This document shows positions 28,670-37,488 of a stretch of DNA of 64,000 nucleotides, in pieces (positions within the stretch are counted from its first letter, which is position 1; each line of letters starts with the position of its first letter). Made by a program: the position numbers and the translations under genes. The notes under the pieces were generated by a model, which was given only the letters and a program-made list of their open reading frames with translations, made no database searches and was not told where the DNA came from. The DNA lies in the NCBI GenBank assembly GCA_024123955.1, contig CP099652.1:4278001-4342000 (forward strand), read 5' to 3'. This DNA is from Oxalobacteraceae bacterium OTU3CINTB1. Lineage in GTDB: Bacteria > Pseudomonadota > Gammaproteobacteria > Burkholderiales > Burkholderiaceae_D.

Positions 28670-29217
28670 TGAGCGCCAATATGGGCGAGCACTACGGCGC
28701 GCGTTGGCATGCGCTGGCCGCCGCACTGATTTTATCGACCGCGTGTCACGGCGCTTACGCCACACCGGGGCGCTTGTTCAATACGCCCGCCGAGCGCTCG
28801 GTACTGGAGGCCAGTCGCGGCAAAGTGGTCAAGGACGGCGTCGGCGCGCAGGCGCAAGCGCCGACCCGGCCGGACGCCCCGCCGCCCAGGGAACCCAACA
28901 CGGCGCCCCCTTCCGGCCCCGACGGCGTGCAGCCGGGACTGGCCAAGCCCGGCACGGCGGCCGGCATCGATGGCGCCGCGCCGCCGGCGCCGCCCGCGCC
29001 GGCGCAGCTGGAGATGAACGGTGTCGTCCGCAGCAGCAGCGGGCGCAGCACGGTTTGGCTGAACAACACGCCGCAGAGCGGTCCGCAGAACCAATTCAGC
29101 AACCGTCACAACAAGGCGCTGACGGTCACCCTGCCCTCCGGCAGAAAAATCCTGCTGCGGCCCGGCCAGCGCTACGACCTGGCCGATGGCCGCGTCAAGG
29201 ATGTCAATGAACCGTGA
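28666..29217 (+). CDS. PilP/MshK-like periplasmic protein of cluster B
   Basis: A 183-residue exported protein. A signal peptide (ALAAALILSTACHGAYA) is followed by a Pro/Gly-rich linker and a small C-terminal beta domain (LEMNGVVRSSSGRSTVWLNN; VTLPSGRKILLRPGQRYDL), like the PilP/GspC homology region that contacts the secretin. Its start overlaps the PilO-like gene by 4 bases and its end overlaps the next gene by 11. Confidence 0.6.
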   Translation: MMSANMGEHYGARWHALAAALILSTACHGAYATPGRLFNTPAERSVLEASRGKVVKDGVGAQAQAPTRPDAPPPREPNTAPPSGPDGVQPGLAKPGTAAGIDGAAPPAPPAPAQLEMNGVVRSSSGRSTVWLNNTPQSGPQNQFSNRHNKALTVTLPSGRKILLRPGQRYDLADGRVKDVNEP

Positions 29218-29959
29218 ACGCCTTCAGCCCTCGCGGCGGCGCCGCCGTCCAGCCTTGCCGCGTCGCCAGCGTGGCGCCGCGTTGCTGCTGTTGCTGGTGG
29301 TGCTGGGGCTGGGCGCGGCGTCGTTGTTGATGAGTTTATTCAGTCCGCCATCCGGCGAGTTGCGTCCGCAGGCGCTCACGCGCGAGTCGCTGGCGCAGGC
29401 GCGCGAGGCGCTGCTGGGCTATGCCATCGTGCACCGGCGCCTGCCGCGCCCGGCGCTGTCGGCCACCGACGGCCGCGAAAGTCCAAGCCCCTGCACCAGC
29501 GACGCCGATTGCACCGGCTTTTTGCCGTGGATAACCCTGGGCCTGGTGCCGGGCGACGGCTGGAACAAGCTGCTGCGCTACAGCGTCTCACGCGACTTCG
29601 CCAACGGCAATCTCGACGAGCCTGTGGAGGCGGACAAGACCGTGTTCGACCGCAACGACGACGGCGCCGTGTTTTACCGCGTTGGCACGGCCAATTGCCG
29701 CGTCGACGACCGCTGCTCGCCGGCGGTCATCTACTCCAGCGGCAAGCATCTGGGCGTCAGCGTCGACGGCATCCCGCAACTGAGCGGCGTCACGGACAAC
29801 CTCGACGAGCAGGCCAACGAAGTGGCCGTGCGCGAGTTCATGGCGCGCGCCGCCACCGGCGAGCCGCGCAGCATCGGCGGCAGCTTCAGCAACGAGGTCA
29901 GCTGGATACCGCTGCCGCTGATACGCAAGCGCGTGCGCGCCTCCACGCCCAAACGCTGA
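29207..29959 (+). CDS. Pseudopilin-like protein lacking Glu5
   Basis: A 250-residue protein with a basic leader (RRRRRPALPRRQRG) and hydrophobic helix AALLLLLVVLGLG. It resembles a prepilin except that position +5 is Leu, not Glu. The body is related to the next gene: both contain SATDGRE and an FLPW/YLPW-x-TLG segment in register. Loss of Glu5 is known in tip pseudopilins such as GspK, so a tip role is a reasonable inference. ATG 29207 is the likely start. Confidence 0.65.
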   Translation: MNRERLQPSRRRRRPALPRRQRGAALLLLLVVLGLGAASLLMSLFSPPSGELRPQALTRESLAQAREALLGYAIVHRRLPRPALSATDGRESPSPCTSDADCTGFLPWITLGLVPGDGWNKLLRYSVSRDFANGNLDEPVEADKTVFDRNDDGAVFYRVGTANCRVDDRCSPAVIYSSGKHLGVSVDGIPQLSGVTDNLDEQANEVAVREFMARAATGEPRSIGGSFSNEVSWIPLPLIRKRVRASTPKR

Positions 29960-29981
29960 GCGCGCCCCCGAATCGACCAAC

Positions 29982-30707
29982 ATGACTTCTTATCCCTACA
30001 TGCATTCACGCCACCGACAATCCGGTTTTACCATCGTCGAAATCGCCATCGTCCTGCTGGTCGTCGGCCTGATGATCGGCGGTCTGGTGGCGCCGCTGTC
30101 GTCGCAACTGGAACAGCGCCGCGTGAGCGAGACCGTACGCGCCATGGACGAGGCCAAGGAGGCGCTGTTGGGCTTTTCCTTGCGCAACGGCTACCTGCCC
30201 TGCCCGGCCATCTCGGCCACCGACGGCCGCGAGGACCGCGCCGGCGCGGTCTGCAACAAACGCTTCGGCTACCTGCCGTGGGCAACCCTGGGCGTGGGCC
30301 GGCTCGACGGCTGGGGCCGCGTGCTGGCCTACAGCGTCACGCCGGCGTTCGCCGACAGCATCGCCTTTTTCACGCTCCTGACCAGGCGCGACATCACCAT
30401 CGCCACGCGCAACGCCGGCGGCGGCGACCTCGTGCCCGCCACCGACGTCGACGATATTCCGGCCGCGATCATGTCGTTCGGCCGCAACGGTTATGGCGGC
30501 ACCAGCGACCAAAACACCCGCATCCTCGACGCCGGCAACAACAACGTCGACGAAAAAACCAACCTGCAAAGCGGCGGCGTGGCGCTGATCAGCCGTCCGG
30601 CCAGCACCGACCCGCGCGGCGCCGGCGGCGAGTTCGACGACATCGTCACCTGGATCTCGCCCAACATCCTGTACAACCGCATGGTGGCGGCGCAAAAGTT
30701 GCCGTGA
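29982..30707 (+). CDS. Pseudopilin with Glu5
   Basis: A 241-residue prepilin: QSG-FTIVEIAIVLLVVGLMIGG with Glu at +5. It shares SATDGRE and YLPWATLG with the preceding gene, so the pair probably arose by duplication. Two Cys (LPCPAIS and AVCNKR) may form a disulfide. The stop overlaps the ATG of the ABC permease. Confidence 0.72.
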   Translation: MTSYPYMHSRHRQSGFTIVEIAIVLLVVGLMIGGLVAPLSSQLEQRRVSETVRAMDEAKEALLGFSLRNGYLPCPAISATDGREDRAGAVCNKRFGYLPWATLGVGRLDGWGRVLAYSVTPAFADSIAFFTLLTRRDITIATRNAGGGDLVPATDVDDIPAAIMSFGRNGYGGTSDQNTRILDAGNNNVDEKTNLQSGGVALISRPASTDPRGAGGEFDDIVTWISPNILYNRMVAAQKLP

Positions 30708-31477
30708 TGCGCACCCTGGCCGCCCTCACCATCGCCCGTTACACCCTGCTCGAAGCGCTGCGCAACCGGCTGCTGTGGTTGCTGCTCGTCATGGCGCTGG
30801 GCGCGGTCGGCGTCAGCGGCTTCCTGAATGAACTGGCGCTAACCGAGAGCCGGCAACTGCAGGCGGCGCTGCTTGGCGCGGTGCTGCGGCTGGCGGCGGT
30901 GTTTCTGATCGCCACCTTCGTCGTCACCAGCATGGTGCGCGAAGCCAACGACAAGGGACTGGAACTGCTGATGGCGCTGCCGCTGCCGCGCGCCGTGTAT
31001 TTGCTGGGCAAGCTGGCCGGCTTCGCCGCGCTGGCGGTGCTGCCGGCCGCGCTGTTCGGCGCGCTGGCGCTGTTTTTCGCGCCGCCGGCGCAGGCGGCGC
31101 TGTGGGCCGTGTCGCTGCTGTGCGAATGCTGGATCGTCGCCGCCTTCAGCCTGCTGTGCGTGCTGACCCTGAACCAGGTGCTGCCGGCGCTGGCCGCCGC
31201 CTTCGCTTTTTATCTGCTGGCGCGCGCCGTCGGCACGCTGCAATTGCTCGGCCACGGCGCCGGCGCCGCGCACAGCGCCGGCCAACAGGCGCTGGGCGCC
31301 GCCCTCGACGCCCTGGCGCTGCTGCTGCCGCACCTGGACCGCTTCACCCGCAGCGACTGGCTGGTCTACCACGACGGCGGCGCCGCCGACCTGGTGGCCA
31401 TCGCCGCGCAAACCGTCATTTACGTGGCGCTGATGGCGGCCGCCGGGTTGTTCGATTTGTACCGCAAGCAGATATGA
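30707..31477 (+). CDS. ABC-2 type permease of cluster B
   Basis: A 256-residue inner-membrane protein with about six helices (LLWLLLVMALGAVGVSGFLN; LAAVFLIATFVVTSMV; LAGFAALAVLPAALFGALAL and others). The cytoplasmic loop EANDKGLELLMALPLPRAVY is typical of ABC-2 exporter permeases. It has no ATPase domain and pairs with 18218-18934 at the start of the operon. Embedding it between pseudopilin and TPR genes with zero or 4-base overlaps argues for a shared job. Confidence 0.8.
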   Translation: MRTLAALTIARYTLLEALRNRLLWLLLVMALGAVGVSGFLNELALTESRQLQAALLGAVLRLAAVFLIATFVVTSMVREANDKGLELLMALPLPRAVYLLGKLAGFAALAVLPAALFGALALFFAPPAQAALWAVSLLCECWIVAAFSLLCVLTLNQVLPALAAAFAFYLLARAVGTLQLLGHGAGAAHSAGQQALGAALDALALLLPHLDRFTRSDWLVYHDGGAADLVAIAAQTVIYVALMAAAGLFDLYRKQI

Positions 31478-32232
31478 GCATGCGCGCACAGCTCAAGCCG
31501 GTGGGCGCGGTGCCGCGCGCGGTCTTCGCGCTGCTGGCGCTGACCCTGGTGCTGCAAATACTATGGCAGGCCGGCGCAGCGCCGCCGCGCGCGCGGGCCA
31601 GGGATTTGCCGCCGGCGCCGTCGCTGGCGGCGCTGCGGCTGGCGGCGCTCGGCGAGCCGGTGGCGCTGTCGAAACTGACGATGCTGTACGTGCAGGGTTT
31701 CGACGAGCAGGCCGGCATGAGCATCGCCTGGCGCGACCTCGACTACGGCAAGGTGGCGCTGTGGCTGCAACGCGTGCTGGAACTCGATCCGCACGGCCAA
31801 TATCCGCTGCTGGCGGCCAGCGAGGTGTACGGCGCGGTGGCCGATCCGGCGCGCGCGCGCGTCATGCTCGACTTCGTTTATGCCCGTTTCGCCGAGGACC
31901 CGAACCGGCGTTGGCCATGGATGGCGCACGCGGCGCTGGTCGCCAGGCACCGGCTGCACGACTTGCCGCTGGCGCGCCGCTACGCACAGGCGATCCGGCT
32001 GCGCGCGACCGGCCCGCAAGTGCCCGCGTGGGCGCGCGAAATGGAAGTGTTCATCCTGGAAGACATGAATGAGCTCGACAGCGCCCGCGCGCTGATCGGC
32101 GGCCTGTTGCGCGACGGTTTGATCACCGATCCGCACGAGCTGAAGTTTTTATCGGACCGGCTCGATCAACTGAATCATCCACTGGATCGATCAAACGGTA
32201 CGAACCGGCGCGACGGCGGTCCCAAGCCATAA
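31474..32232 (+). CDS. Membrane-anchored protein with helical repeats, unknown function
   Basis: A 252-residue protein: one N-terminal helix (AVFALLALTLVLQILWQAG), then helix-rich sequence with TPR-like pairs (VALWLQRVLELDPHGQYPLL, ALIGGLLRDGLITD). I do not recognise a named family. It overlaps the ABC permease stop by 4 bases and is the last gene of the contiguous cluster B run before the small gap at 32233, so it may be a scaffold or an accessory of the ABC transporter. Confidence 0.55.
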   Translation: MSMRAQLKPVGAVPRAVFALLALTLVLQILWQAGAAPPRARARDLPPAPSLAALRLAALGEPVALSKLTMLYVQGFDEQAGMSIAWRDLDYGKVALWLQRVLELDPHGQYPLLAASEVYGAVADPARARVMLDFVYARFAEDPNRRWPWMAHAALVARHRLHDLPLARRYAQAIRLRATGPQVPAWAREMEVFILEDMNELDSARALIGGLLRDGLITDPHELKFLSDRLDQLNHPLDRSNGTNRRDGGPKP

Positions 32233-32285
32233 ACCTTGCTGTAATATAGCATCCACATAGCAACACCCAAGAAAGGAAACACCCC

Positions 32286-32858
32286 ATGCGTACGCCCCCC
32301 CCGACCCTGTTGCGCCAACGCGGCTTTACCCTGGTTGAAATCGCCATCGTGCTCGTCATCATCGGTCTGCTGCTGGGCGGCGTGCTGAAGGGACAGGGCT
32401 TGATCGACAGCGCCCGCGTCAAGAATATCATCCAGCAATCGACGTCGCTGACGGCGGCCGTCAACGCCTACCAGGACAAGTTCCGCGCGCTGCCGGGCGA
32501 CGACGTGCAAGGCACCAGCCATGCGCCCGGCGCCACCGGCAACGGCAACGGCGACGGCCAGATCGCCGAATACCAGCTGGCGCCGCAGCATTTGGCGCTG
32601 TCGGGCTTCATCACCGGCTCGTTCAACGGCACCACCGACTTCATGACCAGCGCCCAGGGCGGCGCGGTCTATATCTACAACGACGTGGTCGGCGGGCGCG
32701 GCGGCAACGGCGTGCGGCTCGACAATCTGCCCGATTCGTTCGCCGAGCAGGTCGACAGCAAGCTCGATGACGGCAAGTTCAACACCGGCTCGGTGCGCGC
32801 GACCGGGCCATACACCAACGACGGCAGCGTCATCCAGCGCACGGCGTTGTTCTTCTAA
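32286..32858 (+). CDS. Pseudopilin, candidate major subunit of cluster B
   Basis: A 190-residue prepilin: QRG-FTLVEIAIVLVIIGLLLGG (Glu at +5), then KGQGLIDSARVKNIIQQ and a domain with ALPGDD. A strong ribosome site (AAGGAAA) precedes ATG 32286, and the 53-bp spacer upstream contains a -10-like TAATAT at 32242. Separate, strong expression would fit a major filament subunit, which is an inference. Confidence 0.7.
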   Translation: MRTPPPTLLRQRGFTLVEIAIVLVIIGLLLGGVLKGQGLIDSARVKNIIQQSTSLTAAVNAYQDKFRALPGDDVQGTSHAPGATGNGNGDGQIAEYQLAPQHLALSGFITGSFNGTTDFMTSAQGGAVYIYNDVVGGRGGNGVRLDNLPDSFAEQVDSKLDDGKFNTGSVRATGPYTNDGSVIQRTALFF

Positions 32859-32919
32859 CGTCAAGCCGGGTTACTATGCTCCTGCCAGCCTGATCCAACG
32901 GTCACCGGGAGCCCTACAC

Positions 32920-35900
32920 GTGCCAGCGCCAGACAAACCCAGTTCCCCCCTGCCGTCGATCCGCGCGCAGATCGCCCTGCTGGTGTTGGCGTGCGCTTTG
33001 CCGGCGGCGGTCGGTTTCGGCGCCGTGGTGCGGCAGTTCTACGGCCGCGAACGCGCCACCCTGATGGAGGACACGCGCCAGGCGGCGCGCATGGTGGCGG
33101 CCGCCATCGACCGCGACCTGATCCAGAGCGAGGGCGCGGCCGTGGCGCTGGCGACCTCGCCCAGCATCCGCGAAATCGACAAGGGCGCGCTGCGGGTCCA
33201 GGCCGGCGGCCTGCTGGGGCCGCAGTTTCCCGCGTCGCAATTTTTATTGAGCGACGAAACCGGCGGCGTGGCCATGCACGTCGGCGCGCCGCTGCCGGAA
33301 ACCTTCAACCAGGTCAACAACAGCAAGCGGCTGATGCCGCTGTTCCACACCGCCCGCCCGCAGTTGTCGATCATCTACGTGGCCGGCAGCGCCTTGTTGG
33401 CGGTCGACGTGCCGGTCTTCATCGACACCCACGTGGCCTACGCCATGACGGTGCTGCTCAAGCCGGACCGACTGGCGGCCATCCTGCGCGACGAGAAGAT
33501 CAAGCCGTACCAGTCGATGACCCTGTACGACGGCGATGGCACCATCGTGGCCCAGGCCGGCGGGCCGCGCCAGGTGCTGGGACAGCCGGCCGACGCCACC
33601 TTGCGCGCCCGCCTGCTGCAAGCGTCCGACGCGCTGCTGGTGACCGAGGACACCGAGGGCACGCCGGTCTATCTCAGCTATAGCCGCTCGCCCGCCAGCG
33701 GCGCCACCATCGCCATCGCCACGCCGCAGGCCAAGGCGCTGGAGGAATTGCTGCGCGCCGTCACCACCATCTCGCTGGCGATGGGCCTGGTGCTGCTGGC
33801 CGGCTTTTCGCTGGCATGGATGGTCGGCGGGCGCATCGCGCGCTCGGTGCGCGACCTGGTCGGCCCGGCCGAGGCGCTCGCCAGCGGCGCGCCGTTCACG
33901 CTGCAACCGATGAGTTTTCGCGAGGCCCAGGCGGTCGCCGACGCCTTCCACGCGCTCGAGGGCGACCTGCGGGCCCACCGCCACGAGCTGGAAAAGCTGG
34001 TCGACGAGCGCACCGCGCAGCTGGAAAAATCGCGCGCCCAGCTCGAAACCCTGTACGCCACCGCGCCGGTAGGCCTGAGCTACGTCGACAGCGAATTGCG
34101 GGTGATCCGCATCAACGACTACATGGCCGCGTTGAACGGCCAAAAAGTGGTGGCGCATCTGGGCCGCCACCTCAGCGACATGATCACCGACACCGGCGTG
34201 CGGCAAGGAGTGCTGGCCGATTACCGCACCGTGCTCGACACGGGCCGGCCGCTGACCGGCATCGAGCGCTCCGGCTACACGGCGGCCAACCCCAAACAGC
34301 TGTCGCACTGGGTGCTGAGCTACTACCCGCAGTTCGACCAGGACGGCAAGGTCAGCGCCATCACCAGCCTGCTGCTGGACGTGACCGACCAGAAGCGCGT
34401 CGCCGCCGAGCTGCTGCAGTCGCGCCAGCTGTTCAGCTCGGTCGTCGAGCACATGCCGGCGATGATCTTCCTCAAGCGCGCCGCCGACCTGCGCTACGAT
34501 ATGTTCAACCGCTACGGCGCCCTGCTGCTCGGCCACACCAGTGGCGAGCCGCTGATCGGCAAGAACGACTACGATTTCGTGCCGGCCGAGCAGGCCGAGC
34601 TCTACGCCATTGGCGACCGCGGCGTGCTGGCCTCGAACCCCGGCGAGATCACCGAGATCGCCGAGGAGCCGATCACCAACAGCGCCGGCCAGACGCGCTA
34701 CCTGACCACCCGCAAGGTGGCGCTGCGCGACGAACACGGCGTGGCCACCCACGTGCTGGGCATCGCGCTCGACATCACCGAGCGCAAGCAGGCCAAGGAG
34801 GCGCTGCGCGCCACCGTCGAGCGCCTCGGCGAGAGCGAACAATTCGTGCGCACCGTGACCGACAACCTGCCCGGCATGGTAGCCTACTGGGACGCCGGCC
34901 TGTGCTGCCGCTTCGCCAACCGCTACTTCCTCGAGTGGCACCAGATGAGCCCGGAGCAAATGATGGGCGCGCGCATGGCCGACGTGCTCGGCGAGCGGCA
35001 ATACGCCGACAATGCGCCCTACGTACAGGCCGCGCTCAACGGCGAGCCGCAGGGCTTCGCCAGCGAGCTGGCTTGGCCTTCCGGCCAGCTGAGCCATACC
35101 TGGGTCAACTACATCCCCGATGTCGGCCAGTACGGCGAGGTACGCGGTTTCTTCGTGCTGGTGTCGGATGTGACCGAACTGAAGGAGACCGAACTGCACC
35201 TGCAGGAATTGAACGTCGAACTGGTGCAGGCGCGCGACCGCGCCGAGGCCGCCAGCCGCGCCAAGAGCGAGTTCCTGGCCAATATGAGCCACGAGATCCG
35301 CACGCCGATGAACGCCATCATCGGCCTGGCGCGGCTGTTGCAGGAGGCCGGGCTGGGGCCGCGCGAGCGCGGCTACCTGGACAAGATCCAGCTGGCCACG
35401 CACTCACTGCTGAGCCTGGTGAACGACGTGCTCGACTTCTCGCGGGTCGAGGCCGGCCAGCTCGCGCTCGAGCACGCGAACTTCCAGCTCGAACAGATCC
35501 TCGACAGCATCAGCGTGCTCATCAGCGGCAGCGCCTCCGACAAGGGCGTCGAACTGGTGTTCGACATCGACCCGAGCCTGCCCAACGAACTGGCGGGCGA
35601 CCCGATGCGGCTGCAGCAGGTGCTGCTCAACTTGCTGAGCAACGCCGTCAAGTTCACCGCCGAGGGCGAGGTGGTGCTGTCGGTGCGGCGGGCCGCCACG
35701 GCGCGCCCGGACGAGCGCGCGCTACTCATCGAGTTCCGCGTGCGCGACACCGGCGTCGGCATCCCCGCCGAGCAGCAGGCCCACATTTTCGACGCCTTCT
35801 CGCAGGCCGACAGCAGCACCAGCCGCAAGTTCGGCGGCGTCGGGCTGGGGCTGGCGATCTGCCGCCAGCTGGCCGACATGATGGGCGGCGCGATCGAGGT

Positions 35901-37488
35901 GCGCAGCGAGGCCGGCCACGGCGCCGAGTTCCTGTTCGCCTGCCCGTTCGAATGCCTGGCCGCGCCGGCGGCGCCGACCGTCCCGCTGGCGGCCGCCGCG
36001 TTGTCGCTGCTGATCGTCGACGACAGCGCCAGCGTGCGCGCCGCGCTGCAACGGGCCTGCGCCCACCTGGGCTGGCGCGCCGCGGTCGCCGCCGACGCCC
36101 AGGCGGCGCTGGCCATGCTGCACGAGAGCCATCAATCGGGACACCCCTACGACCTGTTGTTGCTTGACCGCGACATGCCCGGCATGGACGGGCCGGCGCT
36201 GCTGCAAAACATCCACGCCAGCATGGCGCTGCCGCTGCCGCCGGTGCTGATGATGGTCAACGAGCACCTGGCGGCGGCCGAGGCCCAGCACGCCGGCAGC
36301 CTGGGACTGGCCGGCATCCTGTCCAAGCCGGTGAGCCCGGCGCGGCTGCTCGAACGCGTCGCCGCGCTGATGGCCCGCGGCACTGCCGACGGCGGCGACG
36401 GCGAGGACGGCGCCGCGGCGGCGCCGCTGTCGCCGCTACACGGCCGCCTTGCCGGCATGCGCATCCTGCTGGTCGAGGACAACGAGATCAACCAGGAAGT
36501 GGCGCAATACATCCTGCTGCACGCCGGCGCCACCGTGGACGTGCGCGCCAACGGCCAACTGGCGGTGGACCTGCTGACGGCCGAACCGACGCGCTATGAC
36601 GTGGTGCTGATGGATGTGCAGATGCCGGTGCTCAACGGCTATGACGCCACGGCGGCGTTGCGCGCGGCCGGCCTGACGTTGCCGGTGGTGGCGATGACCG
36701 CCAACGTCATGGAGGACGACCGCCGCCGCGCCCAGGCCGCCGGCATGGACGCCCACGTCGCCAAGCCGATCGACGTCGAAGACCTGATCGCCGTCCTGAC
36801 CGGGGTGATGCGCTCGGCACCGCCGGTGCCGGCCGCCACGGCGCCCCGGTCCCCGGCCGAGGCGGTCCCGGCGCCGGCCACGGCCGCCGGCGCGCCCGCC
36901 ACCGCCCTGCCCGGCATCGACGTCGACGCCGCGCTGGCACGCCTGGGCGGCGACCGCAGCGCCCTGGACGCGCTGCTGCGCCGGTTCGAGCAATCGCAGG
37001 GCGGCACGGTCGACGAGGTGCGCGCGCTGCTGGCGGACGGACGGCGCCAGCAGGCAGCGCAGGCACTGCACCGGCTGCGCGGCGTGGCCTCCAACCTGGG
37101 CGCGGGCGACGTTTCCCGGCTAAGTTCGCTTGCAGAAAACGCCCTTCACCAGGACAATGACGCCGACGATGGCGCGCTCAATGCCGCGCTCGACCAGCTG
37201 GCGACGGCGCTCGGCGTGGTCACCGCGTCCGTGCGCGGCATGGCGGCGGCGGACGCCGATATGCCCGGAGGCAACACCGATGCGTCCGATTTACCGCAAA
37301 AGCTGGCGGAGCTTCAAGGTTTGCTTCAGAATAACAACTTGAAAGCTTTGGAGCACTTCCGGGAGCTGCGGCCCGCCCTCCCAGCGACGGCGCAAGCGGT
37401 CGCCCTGGCGGAAGCAGTTGAAACACTCAATTTCAGCACTGCGGCTAAACTGGTGGAGATTATGTTGCAGCGAAAGGAAAGTGCATGA
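32920..37488 (+). CDS. Hybrid sensor histidine kinase with PAS, two REC and HPt domains
   Basis: A 1522-residue membrane kinase. GTG 32920 is chosen for the GGGAG 8 bases upstream. Layout: TM1 (about 12-32), periplasmic sensor, TM2 (about 283-305), linker, three PAS domains (about 375-490, 505-625, 640-760), HisKA with the phospho-His in MSHEIRTPM (about 790), HATPase (N box NLLSNAVKFT, about 905; DTGVGIP), REC1 (from 1029; acceptor in LLLDRDMPG), REC2 (from 1181; acceptor in VLMDVQMP) and C-terminal HPt with His in LHRLRGVASNLGA (about 1383). Its stop overlaps the start of the diguanylate cyclase by 4 bases, which is the evident output partner. Confidence 0.88.
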   Translation: MPAPDKPSSPLPSIRAQIALLVLACALPAAVGFGAVVRQFYGRERATLMEDTRQAARMVAAAIDRDLIQSEGAAVALATSPSIREIDKGALRVQAGGLLGPQFPASQFLLSDETGGVAMHVGAPLPETFNQVNNSKRLMPLFHTARPQLSIIYVAGSALLAVDVPVFIDTHVAYAMTVLLKPDRLAAILRDEKIKPYQSMTLYDGDGTIVAQAGGPRQVLGQPADATLRARLLQASDALLVTEDTEGTPVYLSYSRSPASGATIAIATPQAKALEELLRAVTTISLAMGLVLLAGFSLAWMVGGRIARSVRDLVGPAEALASGAPFTLQPMSFREAQAVADAFHALEGDLRAHRHELEKLVDERTAQLEKSRAQLETLYATAPVGLSYVDSELRVIRINDYMAALNGQKVVAHLGRHLSDMITDTGVRQGVLADYRTVLDTGRPLTGIERSGYTAANPKQLSHWVLSYYPQFDQDGKVSAITSLLLDVTDQKRVAAELLQSRQLFSSVVEHMPAMIFLKRAADLRYDMFNRYGALLLGHTSGEPLIGKNDYDFVPAEQAELYAIGDRGVLASNPGEITEIAEEPITNSAGQTRYLTTRKVALRDEHGVATHVLGIALDITERKQAKEALRATVERLGESEQFVRTVTDNLPGMVAYWDAGLCCRFANRYFLEWHQMSPEQMMGARMADVLGERQYADNAPYVQAALNGEPQGFASELAWPSGQLSHTWVNYIPDVGQYGEVRGFFVLVSDVTELKETELHLQELNVELVQARDRAEAASRAKSEFLANMSHEIRTPMNAIIGLARLLQEAGLGPRERGYLDKIQLATHSLLSLVNDVLDFSRVEAGQLALEHANFQLEQILDSISVLISGSASDKGVELVFDIDPSLPNELAGDPMRLQQVLLNLLSNAVKFTAEGEVVLSVRRAATARPDERALLIEFRVRDTGVGIPAEQQAHIFDAFSQADSSTSRKFGGVGLGLAICRQLADMMGGAIEVRSEAGHGAEFLFACPFECLAAPAAPTVPLAAAALSLLIVDDSASVRAALQRACAHLGWRAAVAADAQAALAMLHESHQSGHPYDLLLLDRDMPGMDGPALLQNIHASMALPLPPVLMMVNEHLAAAEAQHAGSLGLAGILSKPVSPARLLERVAALMARGTADGGDGEDGAAAAPLSPLHGRLAGMRILLVEDNEINQEVAQYILLHAGATVDVRANGQLAVDLLTAEPTRYDVVLMDVQMPVLNGYDATAALRAAGLTLPVVAMTANVMEDDRRRAQAAGMDAHVAKPIDVEDLIAVLTGVMRSAPPVPAATAPRSPAEAVPAPATAAGAPATALPGIDVDAALARLGGDRSALDALLRRFEQSQGGTVDEVRALLADGRRQQAAQALHRLRGVASNLGAGDVSRLSSLAENALHQDNDADDGALNAALDQLATALGVVTASVRGMAAADADMPGGNTDASDLPQKLAELQGLLQNNNLKALEHFRELRPALPATAQAVALAEAVETLNFSTAAKLVEIMLQRKESA

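Noticed and set aside
18218..32858. Cluster B considered as a standard type II secretion system
   Set aside because: It has MshM/MshL/MshN/MshE-type proteins, no GspC-type protein, no gspG-H-I-J-K run and no prepilin peptidase, and includes an ABC transporter.
33244..35403. A 719-codon minus-strand frame opposite the hybrid kinase
   Set aside because: The plus strand encodes unmistakable PAS and HisKA domains; the reverse frame is compositional.
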